The translations under genes and the position numbers were made by a program. The notes below the pieces were generated by a model, which saw only the letters and a program-made list of their open reading frames with translations, was not told the origin of the DNA and ran no database searches. From Thalassomonas viridans (lineage in GTDB: Bacteria > Pseudomonadota > Gammaproteobacteria > Enterobacterales > Alteromonadaceae), in NCBI RefSeq assembly GCF_000948985.2, contig NZ_CP059734.1, positions 434,001 through 498,000 on the forward strand: a stretch of 64,000 bases of DNA. The letters are read 5' to 3'. Positions 46,796-55,573 of this stretch are shown here, piece after piece; positions within the stretch are counted from its first letter, which is position 1, and every line of letters starts with the position of its first letter.

Positions 46796-49700
46796 GTGAC
46801 AGAAGATACAGAACAGTTAGAAAGCATTGCGGTTGTTGGTTTGGCGTGCCGCTTTCCTGGGGCAAACAATGCGGATGAATTTTGGCAAAATATTGCCGGC
46901 AAGAAAGAAGCGATCGAACAGCTGAGCAGGCAATCCCTGGCGGAAGCCGGGGTCGCTGAGGCACAATTACAGGATCCCGCATATGTCGGGGCGCAGAGCG
47001 TGCTGGAAAATATCGCCGACTTTGATGCCGGTTTTTTCAATATCACGCCGGCAGAAGCCGAGCTGATGGATCCCCAGCAGCGTATTTTTCTCGAATCCTG
47101 CTACCAGGCCCTCGAAGATGCCGGTTATGCCAGCGAGGATTTAACGCTTAATTGCGGGGTATTTGCCGGCTCCGGCATCAGCACCTACCTGCTGCGCCAT
47201 CTGGCCAATAATCCGGATCTGATCGCCCGGCGGGGGGAAGCCCCAATCCTCTGGGGCAATGATAAAGACTATCTGGCCACTATGATCGCCTACCGGCTGA
47301 ATCTGACCGGCACCAGCATTAATATCAATACCGCCTGTTCAACCTCCCTGGTGGCCATCAGCCAGGCCTGTAACAGTTTGTTGAATTTCGAGGTGGATAT
47401 TGCGCTGGCCGGCGGCGTCAGGGTGGACGTCCCCGGGCAGCCAGGATACAGGTACCAGGAGGGCAATATTTTTTCCCCCGACGGCCATTGCCGGGTGTTT
47501 GATCAGGATGCCAAAGGCACCGTCTTTGCCGACGGTTGTGGCGTAGTGGTGCTCAAGCGCTTGCAGGATGCCCGGCAAGACGGTGACCATATCTACGCCG
47601 TGATCTCCGGCCATGCCACCAATAATGACGGGGCGGACAAGGTCGGCTTCAGCGCCCCGAGCCAGGACGGGCAGGCCAATGTGATCCGCGAAGCCCTGCA
47701 GTTTGCCGGTTGCCAGCCGCAGGACATAGATTATATCGAGGCCCATGGCACGGGAACCGCCGTCGGGGATCCGATAGAAGTCGCCGCCTTGCAGCAGGTG
47801 TTCGGTGAAGACAGCGAGGCCCGGGGGTATTGCGCCATAGGGTCGGTGAAAAGCAATATCGGCCATAGCGGCGCGGCGGCGGGTATCGCCGGCTTGATCA
47901 AAACCATCAAAGCCCTGCAGCACCGTCAGCTGCCTGCGACCATTAACTGCCGGGTAGAAAATCCGAAAATCGCTTTCCCGGAAACGGCATTTTACGTGAA
48001 CAGCGAGCAAAGGCCCTGGCCGGCTTCGGCGAGCGGGCGGCGTGCGGGGATCAGCGCCTTCGGCATCGGCGGTACCAACTGCCATATGATAGTCGAAGAA
48101 AAGCCCGGGGGAGACGAGCTTGCCCCGGCGGACGGGCCCGGGGTTTTCCTCTTGCCTTTATCCGCCAAGCACCCGGAATCATTGCAGCAACAAAAGCAAA
48201 ATTTAATTAAACATTTGCAACAAAACCCCGGTGAAAACCTGGCGGACGTCGCCTATACCCTGGCCCTGGGGCGCAACCGGTTTGCCTGCCGCAGTGCTGT
48301 TGTCTGCCACGACCGGGATTCCGCCATCAGCGCCTTACAGGCCCGGCATAAAGACGGACGGGCAGCAGCGGAAAAGCCGGTTGTCTTCATGTTCAGCGGC
48401 CAGGGGAGCCAGCACCTGGGCATGGGCTATGCCTTGTACCGGGAATACCCGGCGTTTCGCCAGGCGTTTGATGCCTGCGCCCATGCCTTATCCGGTGAGC
48501 TGGAGCGGGATCTGACATCCTTTATCAGCCTGTCCGGCGAAGAGGAGCTCGCGGCTCTGTTGCAGCAAACCCGTTATACCCAGCCGGTATTATTCGCCTA
48601 TGAATATGCCCTGGCGCAGCTTTATATCAGTTGGGGTATCGAGGCGGAGGTGATGATAGGGCATTCCCTGGGGGAATATGTCGCCGCCTGCCTGGCGGGG
48701 GTCTGGTCCTTAAGGGATAGCTTGCTCCTGGTCGCCCGGCGCGGCCGCCTGATGCAGACGCTGGAAGCCGGCGCTATGCTCTCTGTTTCCCTGGAGCACG
48801 AACAGCTGGCGCCTTTGCTTGACGATAGCTGCGATATCGCCGCCATCAATACCCCTGCCCAGACCGTGGTCTCGGGACCGGTTGCAGCCATAGGGGCATT
48901 AGCGCTGAAACTGCAGGACAGGCAGGTTCCCTGTAAACGGCTGAAAACCGATCATGCTTTTCACAGCGCTATGACGGACGGGATTTTAGCGGACTTTGCC
49001 GGCTGTTTTGCCGATATTCAAAGCCGGGCGCCGCAAAAGCCTTTTATTTCCAACCTTACCGGGCAATGGATCACGGCCGCTCAGGCGCAAAACCCGGATT
49101 ACTGGGTGCAACATTTACGCGCCACGGTGCGCTTTGGTGAGGGCATAGCGCTGATCACCCGTGAACATCCGGACAGTCTGCTGCTGGAAATCGGTCCCGG
49201 CAGGGTGCTGAGCCAATTCAGCCGGCAGATCGCGGGGGCTGGTGCTGTTGTCGTCAACAGCCAGCTCCCGGTGCAGGATGATGTCGTTAACCGCCAAAAT
49301 AGCCAGTTGTTGTCGGCCCTGGCACAGGTGTGGCAAGGGGGAGCCGGGGTCGATTGGCAGGCCTTTTATCAGGAGCGGCCGGGGAGAAGAGTGTCCCTGC
49401 CGGGTTATCCGTTCAGGCGCCAGCGTTACTGGATCGATCCCCCGAACCAGGCGCGCCTGCCATCGGCACCGGCGGAACCTGTATCCGGGGAAGCGGGGAT
49501 TTACCTGCCGTCATGGAAACTGTCCCCTTATTCGGATCCGGCAGGCGGGCGCCGGGACAGCGCCAATTATCTGGTGTTCAGCGCCGCAGACAGCTTGAGC
49601 GAACAGCTGATCCTGTCCCTGCGCGAGCAGGGACACCAGGTGGTCACTGTGGTAAAAGCCGGGGCTTTTACCGCCGGCGATGGCGAATACGGCATTAATC

Positions 49701-51247
49701 CCGATTATTTCTCGGATTATTGCGCCCTGTTTCACCACCTTGAGTCTATGGCCTGGCCGGTGCAGCGCCTTATTGCCTGCTGGCAGCTGGCTCGGCCGGA
49801 TGTTGAAGCGGGCTTGCTTCATCTGATGAACCTTGCCCGCATGGCGGAGCATATGCCGTATCACCCCATGCAGGAGTTGCGCTTGCTGGTGCGTGCCGGT
49901 ACGGATTTTACCGGCGGCGAAATAGAGCCCGCCAGCCTTGCCCTGGCCAGTGCTTGCCGGGTATTAAATGATGAGAGCGAAGCCTTAAGCTGCCAGTGCC
50001 TGGATGTCTATGCCGAGGAAAGTGAACTTGAGTCCCCGGCTTTTCTCCGCAGCCTGAACCGGGAGCTGGGGCTTGAAATCACAGAGCAGCATGTGGTTTT
50101 ACGCCACGGCCGCCGCTGGTTAAGCTCGCAAGAGGCTTATACCGGGCCACAGGGCAAGGGCGGTGAAAACCCCATAATCGAAGGGGGGCATTATGTGATC
50201 ACCGGAGCCCTGGGGGATATAGGCCGGTCCCTGTGTGACTGGTTAACGGCACAGGCCAAGGTCCATCTGACCCTGGTGGTACGCCGGCCGCTGCCGCCAC
50301 AGTCTGGCTGGGAAGAGCATCTCAGTGATCCCGGGTGTGAGCCCGGATTGTCCGCCCGGCTTAAATTTTTGCTGGCCCTGAAGGAAAAATGCCTGGGCCT
50401 GACCCTGGTGAGTGCCGACGTGGCGGATCAGGCGCAGTTATCCTCAAGCCTGAAGGCGGCTATTGGCAAACGGCCGGTGGAAGGGAGCTTTCATGTTGCC
50501 GGCCTGATGAGCCAGTCCGTGGTGTTGGAAAAATCCCGCTATGATATTGAAAACGGCATTAAGGCTAAAGTGCAGGGCTGCCGGAACCTGTATCAGCTTA
50601 TGCTTGAGCACCAGGGGCGTTTTATGGTGTTATTTTCGTCCCTTTCCGCGCAATTAGGTGGCATTGGCCAGTATGAATACAGCGCTGCCAATGCCTATAT
50701 GGACGGTTTTGCCCGGCAGATGTCCGGGCAAGGGGCCTGTGCGGTAGTGGCGGTTAATTGGGACCGCTGGCAACAAACCTCTAAAGCCGTACCTGAGCAT
50801 TTGCAAAAACTGCGTCAGGCGGTTTCCGGACTGAACCGGGAGCAGGCTTTTTCAGCCCTGAAGACGATTTTGCTGCGCCATGAAGGGGAAAATCCCCAGT
50901 GGATAGTGAGTACAAGAAAGGCGGGCGGGCAAATACGGCGCAAGCCCGGGTCTGCCGGCGAGGAGGTGATCTCTGCTGCCGGTCATGACAGGCCCTGGTC
51001 AAGCCGGGATTTTGTTGAGCTGGAAACCGACAGCGAAAAGCGCCTGGCAAGCATCTGGCAAAACCTGATGCGGGTGGAACAGATAGGCCGGGACGATGAC
51101 TTTCTCGAATTGGGGGGGGATTCTCTGATGGCGGTGCAGATGGTGGCGAAAATCAAGGAGGAATTTGGTGTGACGTTGGCGGTGGCTAGCCTGCTCGACG
51201 GCACTGTGCTGCACCAGATAGCGGCCGGTATTGATTCACTGCAATAA
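46796..51247 (+). CDS. Type I PKS module, 1483 aa: KS-AT-KR-ACP
   Basis: Starts with GTG immediately after the upstream TAA, so it is translationally coupled. KS 46820-48090 with TACSTS (Cys codon 47336-47338), EAHGTGT and KSNIGHSGAAAG, all catalytic residues present. AT 48370-49290 with GHSLGEY and HAFH, the malonyl-CoA type signature. KR 50180-50800 with TGALGDIG and the Ser plus Tyr/Asn pattern FSSLSAQ...YSAANAY, so probably active. ACP 51010-51240 with LELGGDSLMA. No DH, ER, methyltransferase or TE. It should extend the acyl-aminoacyl chain by one malonate and leave a beta-hydroxy group. Order of genes suggests it follows the FAAL protein in the assembly line. Confidence 0.95.
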   Translation: MTEDTEQLESIAVVGLACRFPGANNADEFWQNIAGKKEAIEQLSRQSLAEAGVAEAQLQDPAYVGAQSVLENIADFDAGFFNITPAEAELMDPQQRIFLESCYQALEDAGYASEDLTLNCGVFAGSGISTYLLRHLANNPDLIARRGEAPILWGNDKDYLATMIAYRLNLTGTSININTACSTSLVAISQACNSLLNFEVDIALAGGVRVDVPGQPGYRYQEGNIFSPDGHCRVFDQDAKGTVFADGCGVVVLKRLQDARQDGDHIYAVISGHATNNDGADKVGFSAPSQDGQANVIREALQFAGCQPQDIDYIEAHGTGTAVGDPIEVAALQQVFGEDSEARGYCAIGSVKSNIGHSGAAAGIAGLIKTIKALQHRQLPATINCRVENPKIAFPETAFYVNSEQRPWPASASGRRAGISAFGIGGTNCHMIVEEKPGGDELAPADGPGVFLLPLSAKHPESLQQQKQNLIKHLQQNPGENLADVAYTLALGRNRFACRSAVVCHDRDSAISALQARHKDGRAAAEKPVVFMFSGQGSQHLGMGYALYREYPAFRQAFDACAHALSGELERDLTSFISLSGEEELAALLQQTRYTQPVLFAYEYALAQLYISWGIEAEVMIGHSLGEYVAACLAGVWSLRDSLLLVARRGRLMQTLEAGAMLSVSLEHEQLAPLLDDSCDIAAINTPAQTVVSGPVAAIGALALKLQDRQVPCKRLKTDHAFHSAMTDGILADFAGCFADIQSRAPQKPFISNLTGQWITAAQAQNPDYWVQHLRATVRFGEGIALITREHPDSLLLEIGPGRVLSQFSRQIAGAGAVVVNSQLPVQDDVVNRQNSQLLSALAQVWQGGAGVDWQAFYQERPGRRVSLPGYPFRRQRYWIDPPNQARLPSAPAEPVSGEAGIYLPSWKLSPYSDPAGGRRDSANYLVFSAADSLSEQLILSLREQGHQVVTVVKAGAFTAGDGEYGINPDYFSDYCALFHHLESMAWPVQRLIACWQLARPDVEAGLLHLMNLARMAEHMPYHPMQELRLLVRAGTDFTGGEIEPASLALASACRVLNDESEALSCQCLDVYAEESELESPAFLRSLNRELGLEITEQHVVLRHGRRWLSSQEAYTGPQGKGGENPIIEGGHYVITGALGDIGRSLCDWLTAQAKVHLTLVVRRPLPPQSGWEEHLSDPGCEPGLSARLKFLLALKEKCLGLTLVSADVADQAQLSSSLKAAIGKRPVEGSFHVAGLMSQSVVLEKSRYDIENGIKAKVQGCRNLYQLMLEHQGRFMVLFSSLSAQLGGIGQYEYSAANAYMDGFARQMSGQGACAVVAVNWDRWQQTSKAVPEHLQKLRQAVSGLNREQAFSALKTILLRHEGENPQWIVSTRKAGGQIRRKPGSAGEEVISAAGHDRPWSSRDFVELETDSEKRLASIWQNLMRVEQIGRDDDFLELGGDSLMAVQMVAKIKEEFGVTLAVASLLDGTVLHQIAAGIDSLQ

Positions 51248-51311
51248 ACCTGGGCTCAAGCCAGGCGCCGCCCGATGCGGTGCCTTTTGTTTTAATTAGG
51301 AAATGATAACT

Positions 51312-53741
51312 ATGTTTTCAAGACTGAAAGAGCGCTTTCCGCTGGGTGCTTTGGCCTTGTTGTGGATGGGAATACCCCTGGCGTTTTTGCTCGGTTTTCT
51401 TGCTTATACCCTTAAGCAAACCCTGCCGGCGACGCGGCTGCAATTAACCGTGCCGCAGCTTCTCCAGCAAGTGACCATTGTCCGGGACGCTTTCGGGGTA
51501 CCCGATATCAGCGCGTCTTCCGATCTGGCGGTGTACTACGGGCTTGGCTATGCCCATGCCCAGGATCGCCTGTGGCAGCTGGAGTTTAAACGACGGCTGG
51601 GACAGGGACGTTTGAGTGAGATTTTCGGTGCCAGTACCTTAAACACCGACAGGTTTATGCGCACCCTGGGGCTGGCCAGGGCGTCACAAGCGGCTTTAGC
51701 CCATGTGTCGCCTCAAGGCATGGCCATGTTGCAGGCGTACAGCGACGGGGTGAATGCCCTGATCGCCGGGCAGGAGGTCTTGCCGGTTGAGTTTTATTTG
51801 CACAATACCCGCCCCCGTCCCTGGACCCCGGCCGATTCCCTGTTGCAAATAAAACTGATGGCATTGAACCTGTCGGCGAATTTTCGCGACGAATTAAAAA
51901 ACCAGATTTTGTTAAAGCATTTAGGCAGCGATAAATTTGCCCAGTTACAGCAAGTGCCGCAACAGGCCGGCGACAACAGGGCACAGGTGCCAAGTGACCG
52001 GCAGTGGCAACTGGCTTATGCCAGCGAGCAGCTCTTTGGCCAGCTGGGCTGGGACGGTGACGGCCTGGGCAGCAATGCCTGGGTGGTCAGTGGCCGGTTC
52101 AGCGATTCCGGGGGGGCTATGCTGGCGGCAGACCCCCACCTGGGGAAAACCTTGCCCACGACTTTTTACCTGGCCCGGTTAGCCGGCGATAAGGTGAATG
52201 TCCGCGGCGCTACCCTGCCTGGCGTACCTGTGGTGATTTTTGGGAATAATGAGCATATTGCCTGGGGCGCCACTAACCTGGCGGCAGATGTACAAGATCT
52301 CTTCTTGGAAAAAGTCCATGACCAGGATGACAGCCGGTACCTGAAAGACGGCCGGTGGCAGTTTTTTAGCGAACGCGAGGAAAGTATCCGGATCGCCCGC
52401 GATTTCCCCGGGCCGCTGAGGCGGAAGATCGAGCCGGTGAACTGGCGGGTGCGGGAAAGCGTCCACGGGCCGGTGATCAGTGATGTCATGCCGGGACAGG
52501 GGGAAGCTATCGCACTGCGCTGGACGGCCCTGGACAAGGACGACACCAGCTATGATGCTTTCGTACGGCTTAATTACGCGAAAAACTGGCAGCAGTTCAA
52601 CCAGGCGCTGGCGCAGCACGTGGCGCCCGCCATGAGTTTTGTTTATGCCGATCAGCAAAACAACATAGGCATAGCGGTAGGGGGACGGCTCCCTTTGCGC
52701 AACCAGGGGGACGGCCGTTTTATGCAAAAAGGCTGGCAGCAGGGCGCCGGCTGGCCCGGCATGCTTGAGGCCGGGCAGCTACCGCGGGAGTTTAATCCGC
52801 AGCGGGGTTATATAGTGACCGCCAACGACCGCTGGTATGATGCCGACTATCCCCATGTTATCTCCAATAACTGGCAGCCGGGTTTCCGTGCCGGGCGGAT
52901 CAGGGAACTGCTCGGGCAGCAAATCGCGCGGGGGCAGGCCTTGCGGGTCAAAGATTTCAGCCGTATCCAAGCGGATAAGCTCAGCGTGCATGCCTTGAAG
53001 ATACTGGCTTTTGTCCGGCGGCTCCAGGGGGATAACGACAGCCAGCAGGAGATGCTGGCCCTGTTGCAGGCATGGGATGCGACTATGTCCCCGACAAGCG
53101 CCGCGGCGGTCGTTTACCATGCCTGGTTAAATGAATTTACCCGTTTAGTGGTGGCGGATGACCTGGCGACAGATTTTACCTTTGCCGAGCGCCAGCCGCT
53201 GCTGGAAAAAGAGAGCCACAAGTCCCGTCCCCGGTTCATTGCCCGGGTCGTGGCCGGCGAGTTGGGCCACTGGTGTGACAACCTTGCTACCCCGGAGCAG
53301 GAAAATTGCGATACCCTGGCATTGCAGGCATTGGATCATACCTTCAAGCAATACCGGCCCTTGCTCGGCTCTTCGATAAGCGACTGGCAGTGGCAGCAGG
53401 CCCAGCAAGTGCGCCTGCCGCATGTTTCCCTGTCCGACAGTAAGTTTTTCGCCAGGATTTTTGACCTGTCGCAAGGGGTGGCGGGCGGCTCGTATACGGT
53501 TGATGTCGCCGGCAGCTATTTTGAAGAGCGCGAGGGGTATGTGAAAACGGTCGGTGCCAGTTACCGCCAGATCATCGACCTGGCCCGGCTGGCGCAGAGT
53601 ACTTTTTCTATCGATGCCGGCCAGTCTGGTTTAGTGCAAAGCCGCCATTATGACGACTTTTTTGAGCTGCATGAACAATTTACCCCCATGCCATTGCTCG
53701 CTCCCGTGCCGGATGGCAAGGCCAGGGCAACAGGACAATAA
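51312..53741 (+). CDS. Penicillin acylase family (PvdQ-like) Ntn-hydrolase
   Basis: About 809 aa with an N-terminal membrane or signal segment (ALLWMGIPLAFLLGFLAYTL), so periplasmic. The family alpha chain opens with VTIVRDAFGVPDISA and YGLGYAHAQDRLWQLE. Self-cleavage should occur before Ser in GLGSNAWVVSG (Ser codon 52071-52073), which becomes the beta-chain nucleophile. PvdQ of Pseudomonas removes the fatty acid from the pyoverdine precursor in the periplasm and can also cut acyl-homoserine lactones. Next to a FAAL and a PvdE-like exporter, a prodrug-deacylation role is the best inference; quorum quenching or self-resistance are alternatives. I place the start at 51312 (AGGA 10 nt upstream) rather than the ATG at 51303, which is too close to that site. 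Confidence 0.9.
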   Translation: MFSRLKERFPLGALALLWMGIPLAFLLGFLAYTLKQTLPATRLQLTVPQLLQQVTIVRDAFGVPDISASSDLAVYYGLGYAHAQDRLWQLEFKRRLGQGRLSEIFGASTLNTDRFMRTLGLARASQAALAHVSPQGMAMLQAYSDGVNALIAGQEVLPVEFYLHNTRPRPWTPADSLLQIKLMALNLSANFRDELKNQILLKHLGSDKFAQLQQVPQQAGDNRAQVPSDRQWQLAYASEQLFGQLGWDGDGLGSNAWVVSGRFSDSGGAMLAADPHLGKTLPTTFYLARLAGDKVNVRGATLPGVPVVIFGNNEHIAWGATNLAADVQDLFLEKVHDQDDSRYLKDGRWQFFSEREESIRIARDFPGPLRRKIEPVNWRVRESVHGPVISDVMPGQGEAIALRWTALDKDDTSYDAFVRLNYAKNWQQFNQALAQHVAPAMSFVYADQQNNIGIAVGGRLPLRNQGDGRFMQKGWQQGAGWPGMLEAGQLPREFNPQRGYIVTANDRWYDADYPHVISNNWQPGFRAGRIRELLGQQIARGQALRVKDFSRIQADKLSVHALKILAFVRRLQGDNDSQQEMLALLQAWDATMSPTSAAAVVYHAWLNEFTRLVVADDLATDFTFAERQPLLEKESHKSRPRFIARVVAGELGHWCDNLATPEQENCDTLALQALDHTFKQYRPLLGSSISDWQWQQAQQVRLPHVSLSDSKFFARIFDLSQGVAGGSYTVDVAGSYFEEREGYVKTVGASYRQIIDLARLAQSTFSIDAGQSGLVQSRHYDDFFELHEQFTPMPLLAPVPDGKARATGQ

Positions 53742-53744
53742 CGC

Positions 53745-55472
53745 ATGAATCAAATATCGGAAAAAAACCTGAAAGGCCTGTTTAAGTTCCTCAGCACTTT
53801 TGCGCCGGGAAAAGTCTTTCTTTCTATCGTGGCCGGCATGCTCAGCGGCCTGGCTTATTCACTGGTGATCCCGCTGATCATGATGTCCATCAAGGAAAAC
53901 GACGACTTGTTTATTTCCTTTGAATCGGCGCCCAGCTTGTATATCGGTGATTTTGAGATCACCCAACCGGGGTTTGTGGCGGGTTTTATCGCCTTGTGTC
54001 TGTTTATCCTGGTGAGCAAGATTTTCTCCCAGGCGATATTTAACACTGTGGTGGTTTCTTCCCTCAGCCAGTTAAGGTTATTCCTGACCCGGCGCATCGC
54101 CCAGCTGCCGATCCAGGATCTGGAGCGTATCGGCGAAGAGAAACTGTTAGTGACCTTTACCATGGATATTCCCAGGATCGCCAATGGTGCGGCGGTCTTT
54201 CCACAACTGCTGATCAACCTGGCCTCAATTTTAGGCATACTCGGCTTTTTATTGGTGCTCGATGTCGATATTTTCTTGCTGGTGGTGATGTTTATGCTGG
54301 TGGGCATGCTGGTTTACCGCATTCCCCTGTGGATGGGCCATCGCTACCTTGCCGGTTCCCGAAATGCCTATGAGCATATTCAGGAGCGCTTTAACGGCAT
54401 CATCAGGGGAGCCAAAGAGCTCAAACTTAACCGCAGCAAGCGGGAAAGCTTTATCGATCAGCTTGGCCAGCGCACCGAAGCCGATTATGCCCGCCTGCAA
54501 ATCAAGGGGACTTCCATGGTTATCGGCGCCAATAACTTCGGTAACCTGCTGAGCCTGTTCGCCATAGGTTTTATTACCTTTGCCCTGTCCAATTATTTAA
54601 ACATGAGCCAGGAGCTGCTAACCGCAACCATCATGGCTGTGCTTTATATTGCCGGCCCCATGAACACCTTAATGAACCTGATCACCCCTATGCTGGTGGG
54701 GCGTGTCTCCCTGAAAAAAATCAACGAGCTGTTGCCGCAGATGCCGGTGGAACGGCAAAACGGGAGCGGCGCTGTCCGGGACTTTTCACGGTTAAGGCTA
54801 TGCAACATCAGGCACAGTTACGATAATAAGGACTCTTTTGCCGTCGGTCCCCTGGATATTACCCTTAAAGCCGGCCAGATCACCTTTATTACCGGCGGCA
54901 ACGGCTCGGGTAAGTCAACCTTGTCCAAAATCATCTCCGGGCATTATATTGCCACGGAAGGGGAGATCTTTTATGACCGGCAGCATATCAATGACGATAA
55001 CCGGGACAATGCCAGACAATATATCAGTGCTATCTATACCGATTATCATTTATTTGCCCGCCTGCTGGATATGACCCCGGAAAAGGAAGAGATAGTGAAC
55101 CATTACCTGAAAGAGTTCGGTATGGCGGATAAGGTGCGTATTGAAGACGGCGCTTTTTCTACCATCAAGCTCTCCGACGGGCAACGTAAACGCCTGGCGT
55201 TGATTGTCAGTTACCTCGAAGACCGCAAGGTTTACCTGTTGGATGAATGGGCGGCGGATCAGGATCCGGCCTTTCGGGAGATATTTTATATGCAGATTTT
55301 GCCTGAGCTGAAACAAAGGGGAAAAATCGTGGTTGTGGTCAGCCATGACGATAAGTATTTTTCGCAAGCCGATCAGATCATAAAAATGGAGACCGGGCAG
55401 CTGGTTTACGCCCGAACCAGGGAAGATGACAGGAACGGCTCCGGGGGAGAAAAGCTTGCTTCTGCCGGATAA
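53745..55472 (+). CDS. Cyclic-peptide / siderophore-precursor exporter ABC transporter (PvdE/SyrD-like)
   Basis: 575 aa, a permease-ATPase fusion of the PvdE/SyrD type. About six membrane segments lie in residues 20-320 (e.g. VFLSIVAGMLSGLAYSLVI and GILGFLLVLDVDIFLLVVM). The ATPase has Walker A GGNGSGKST (about 384-392), signature LSDGQRKRLAL (about 475) and Walker B VYLLDEW (about 497) followed by AADQDP. It should work as a homodimer, moving the peptide across the inner membrane. It starts 3 bp after the acylase stop with AGGA 9 nt upstream. The acylase-exporter pair mirrors pvdQ/pvdE logic: export of an acylated precursor, then deacylation. Confidence 0.93.
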   Translation: MNQISEKNLKGLFKFLSTFAPGKVFLSIVAGMLSGLAYSLVIPLIMMSIKENDDLFISFESAPSLYIGDFEITQPGFVAGFIALCLFILVSKIFSQAIFNTVVVSSLSQLRLFLTRRIAQLPIQDLERIGEEKLLVTFTMDIPRIANGAAVFPQLLINLASILGILGFLLVLDVDIFLLVVMFMLVGMLVYRIPLWMGHRYLAGSRNAYEHIQERFNGIIRGAKELKLNRSKRESFIDQLGQRTEADYARLQIKGTSMVIGANNFGNLLSLFAIGFITFALSNYLNMSQELLTATIMAVLYIAGPMNTLMNLITPMLVGRVSLKKINELLPQMPVERQNGSGAVRDFSRLRLCNIRHSYDNKDSFAVGPLDITLKAGQITFITGGNGSGKSTLSKIISGHYIATEGEIFYDRQHINDDNRDNARQYISAIYTDYHLFARLLDMTPEKEEIVNHYLKEFGMADKVRIEDGAFSTIKLSDGQRKRLALIVSYLEDRKVYLLDEWAADQDPAFREIFYMQILPELKQRGKIVVVVSHDDKYFSQADQIIKMETGQLVYARTREDDRNGSGGEKLASAG

Positions 55473-55484
55473 GAAATTGCCGGT

Positions 55485-55502
55485 AAACGCCCGCGGGCGT
55501 TT
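55485..55502. promoter_or_regulatory. GC-rich 18-bp palindrome between exporter and NRPS genes
   Basis: AAACGCCCGCGGGCGTTT is a perfect palindrome, followed by a partly overlapping GCCGCGGGCC. It lies 13 bp after the exporter stop. It could be a weak or partial terminator, or an mRNA processing hairpin within the operon; no T-run follows directly. Confidence 0.35.
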
Positions 55503-55573
55503 GCCGCGGGCCGTATTTTAAGCATAGCCCGCGAATAAACGGCTTTAGTTGATAGAAAACCATTATAAAGAAT

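Noticed and set aside
47339..48085. 248-aa minus-strand open frame inside the PKS gene
   Set aside because: Antisense shadow of the KS domain in G+C-rich DNA; no family features.
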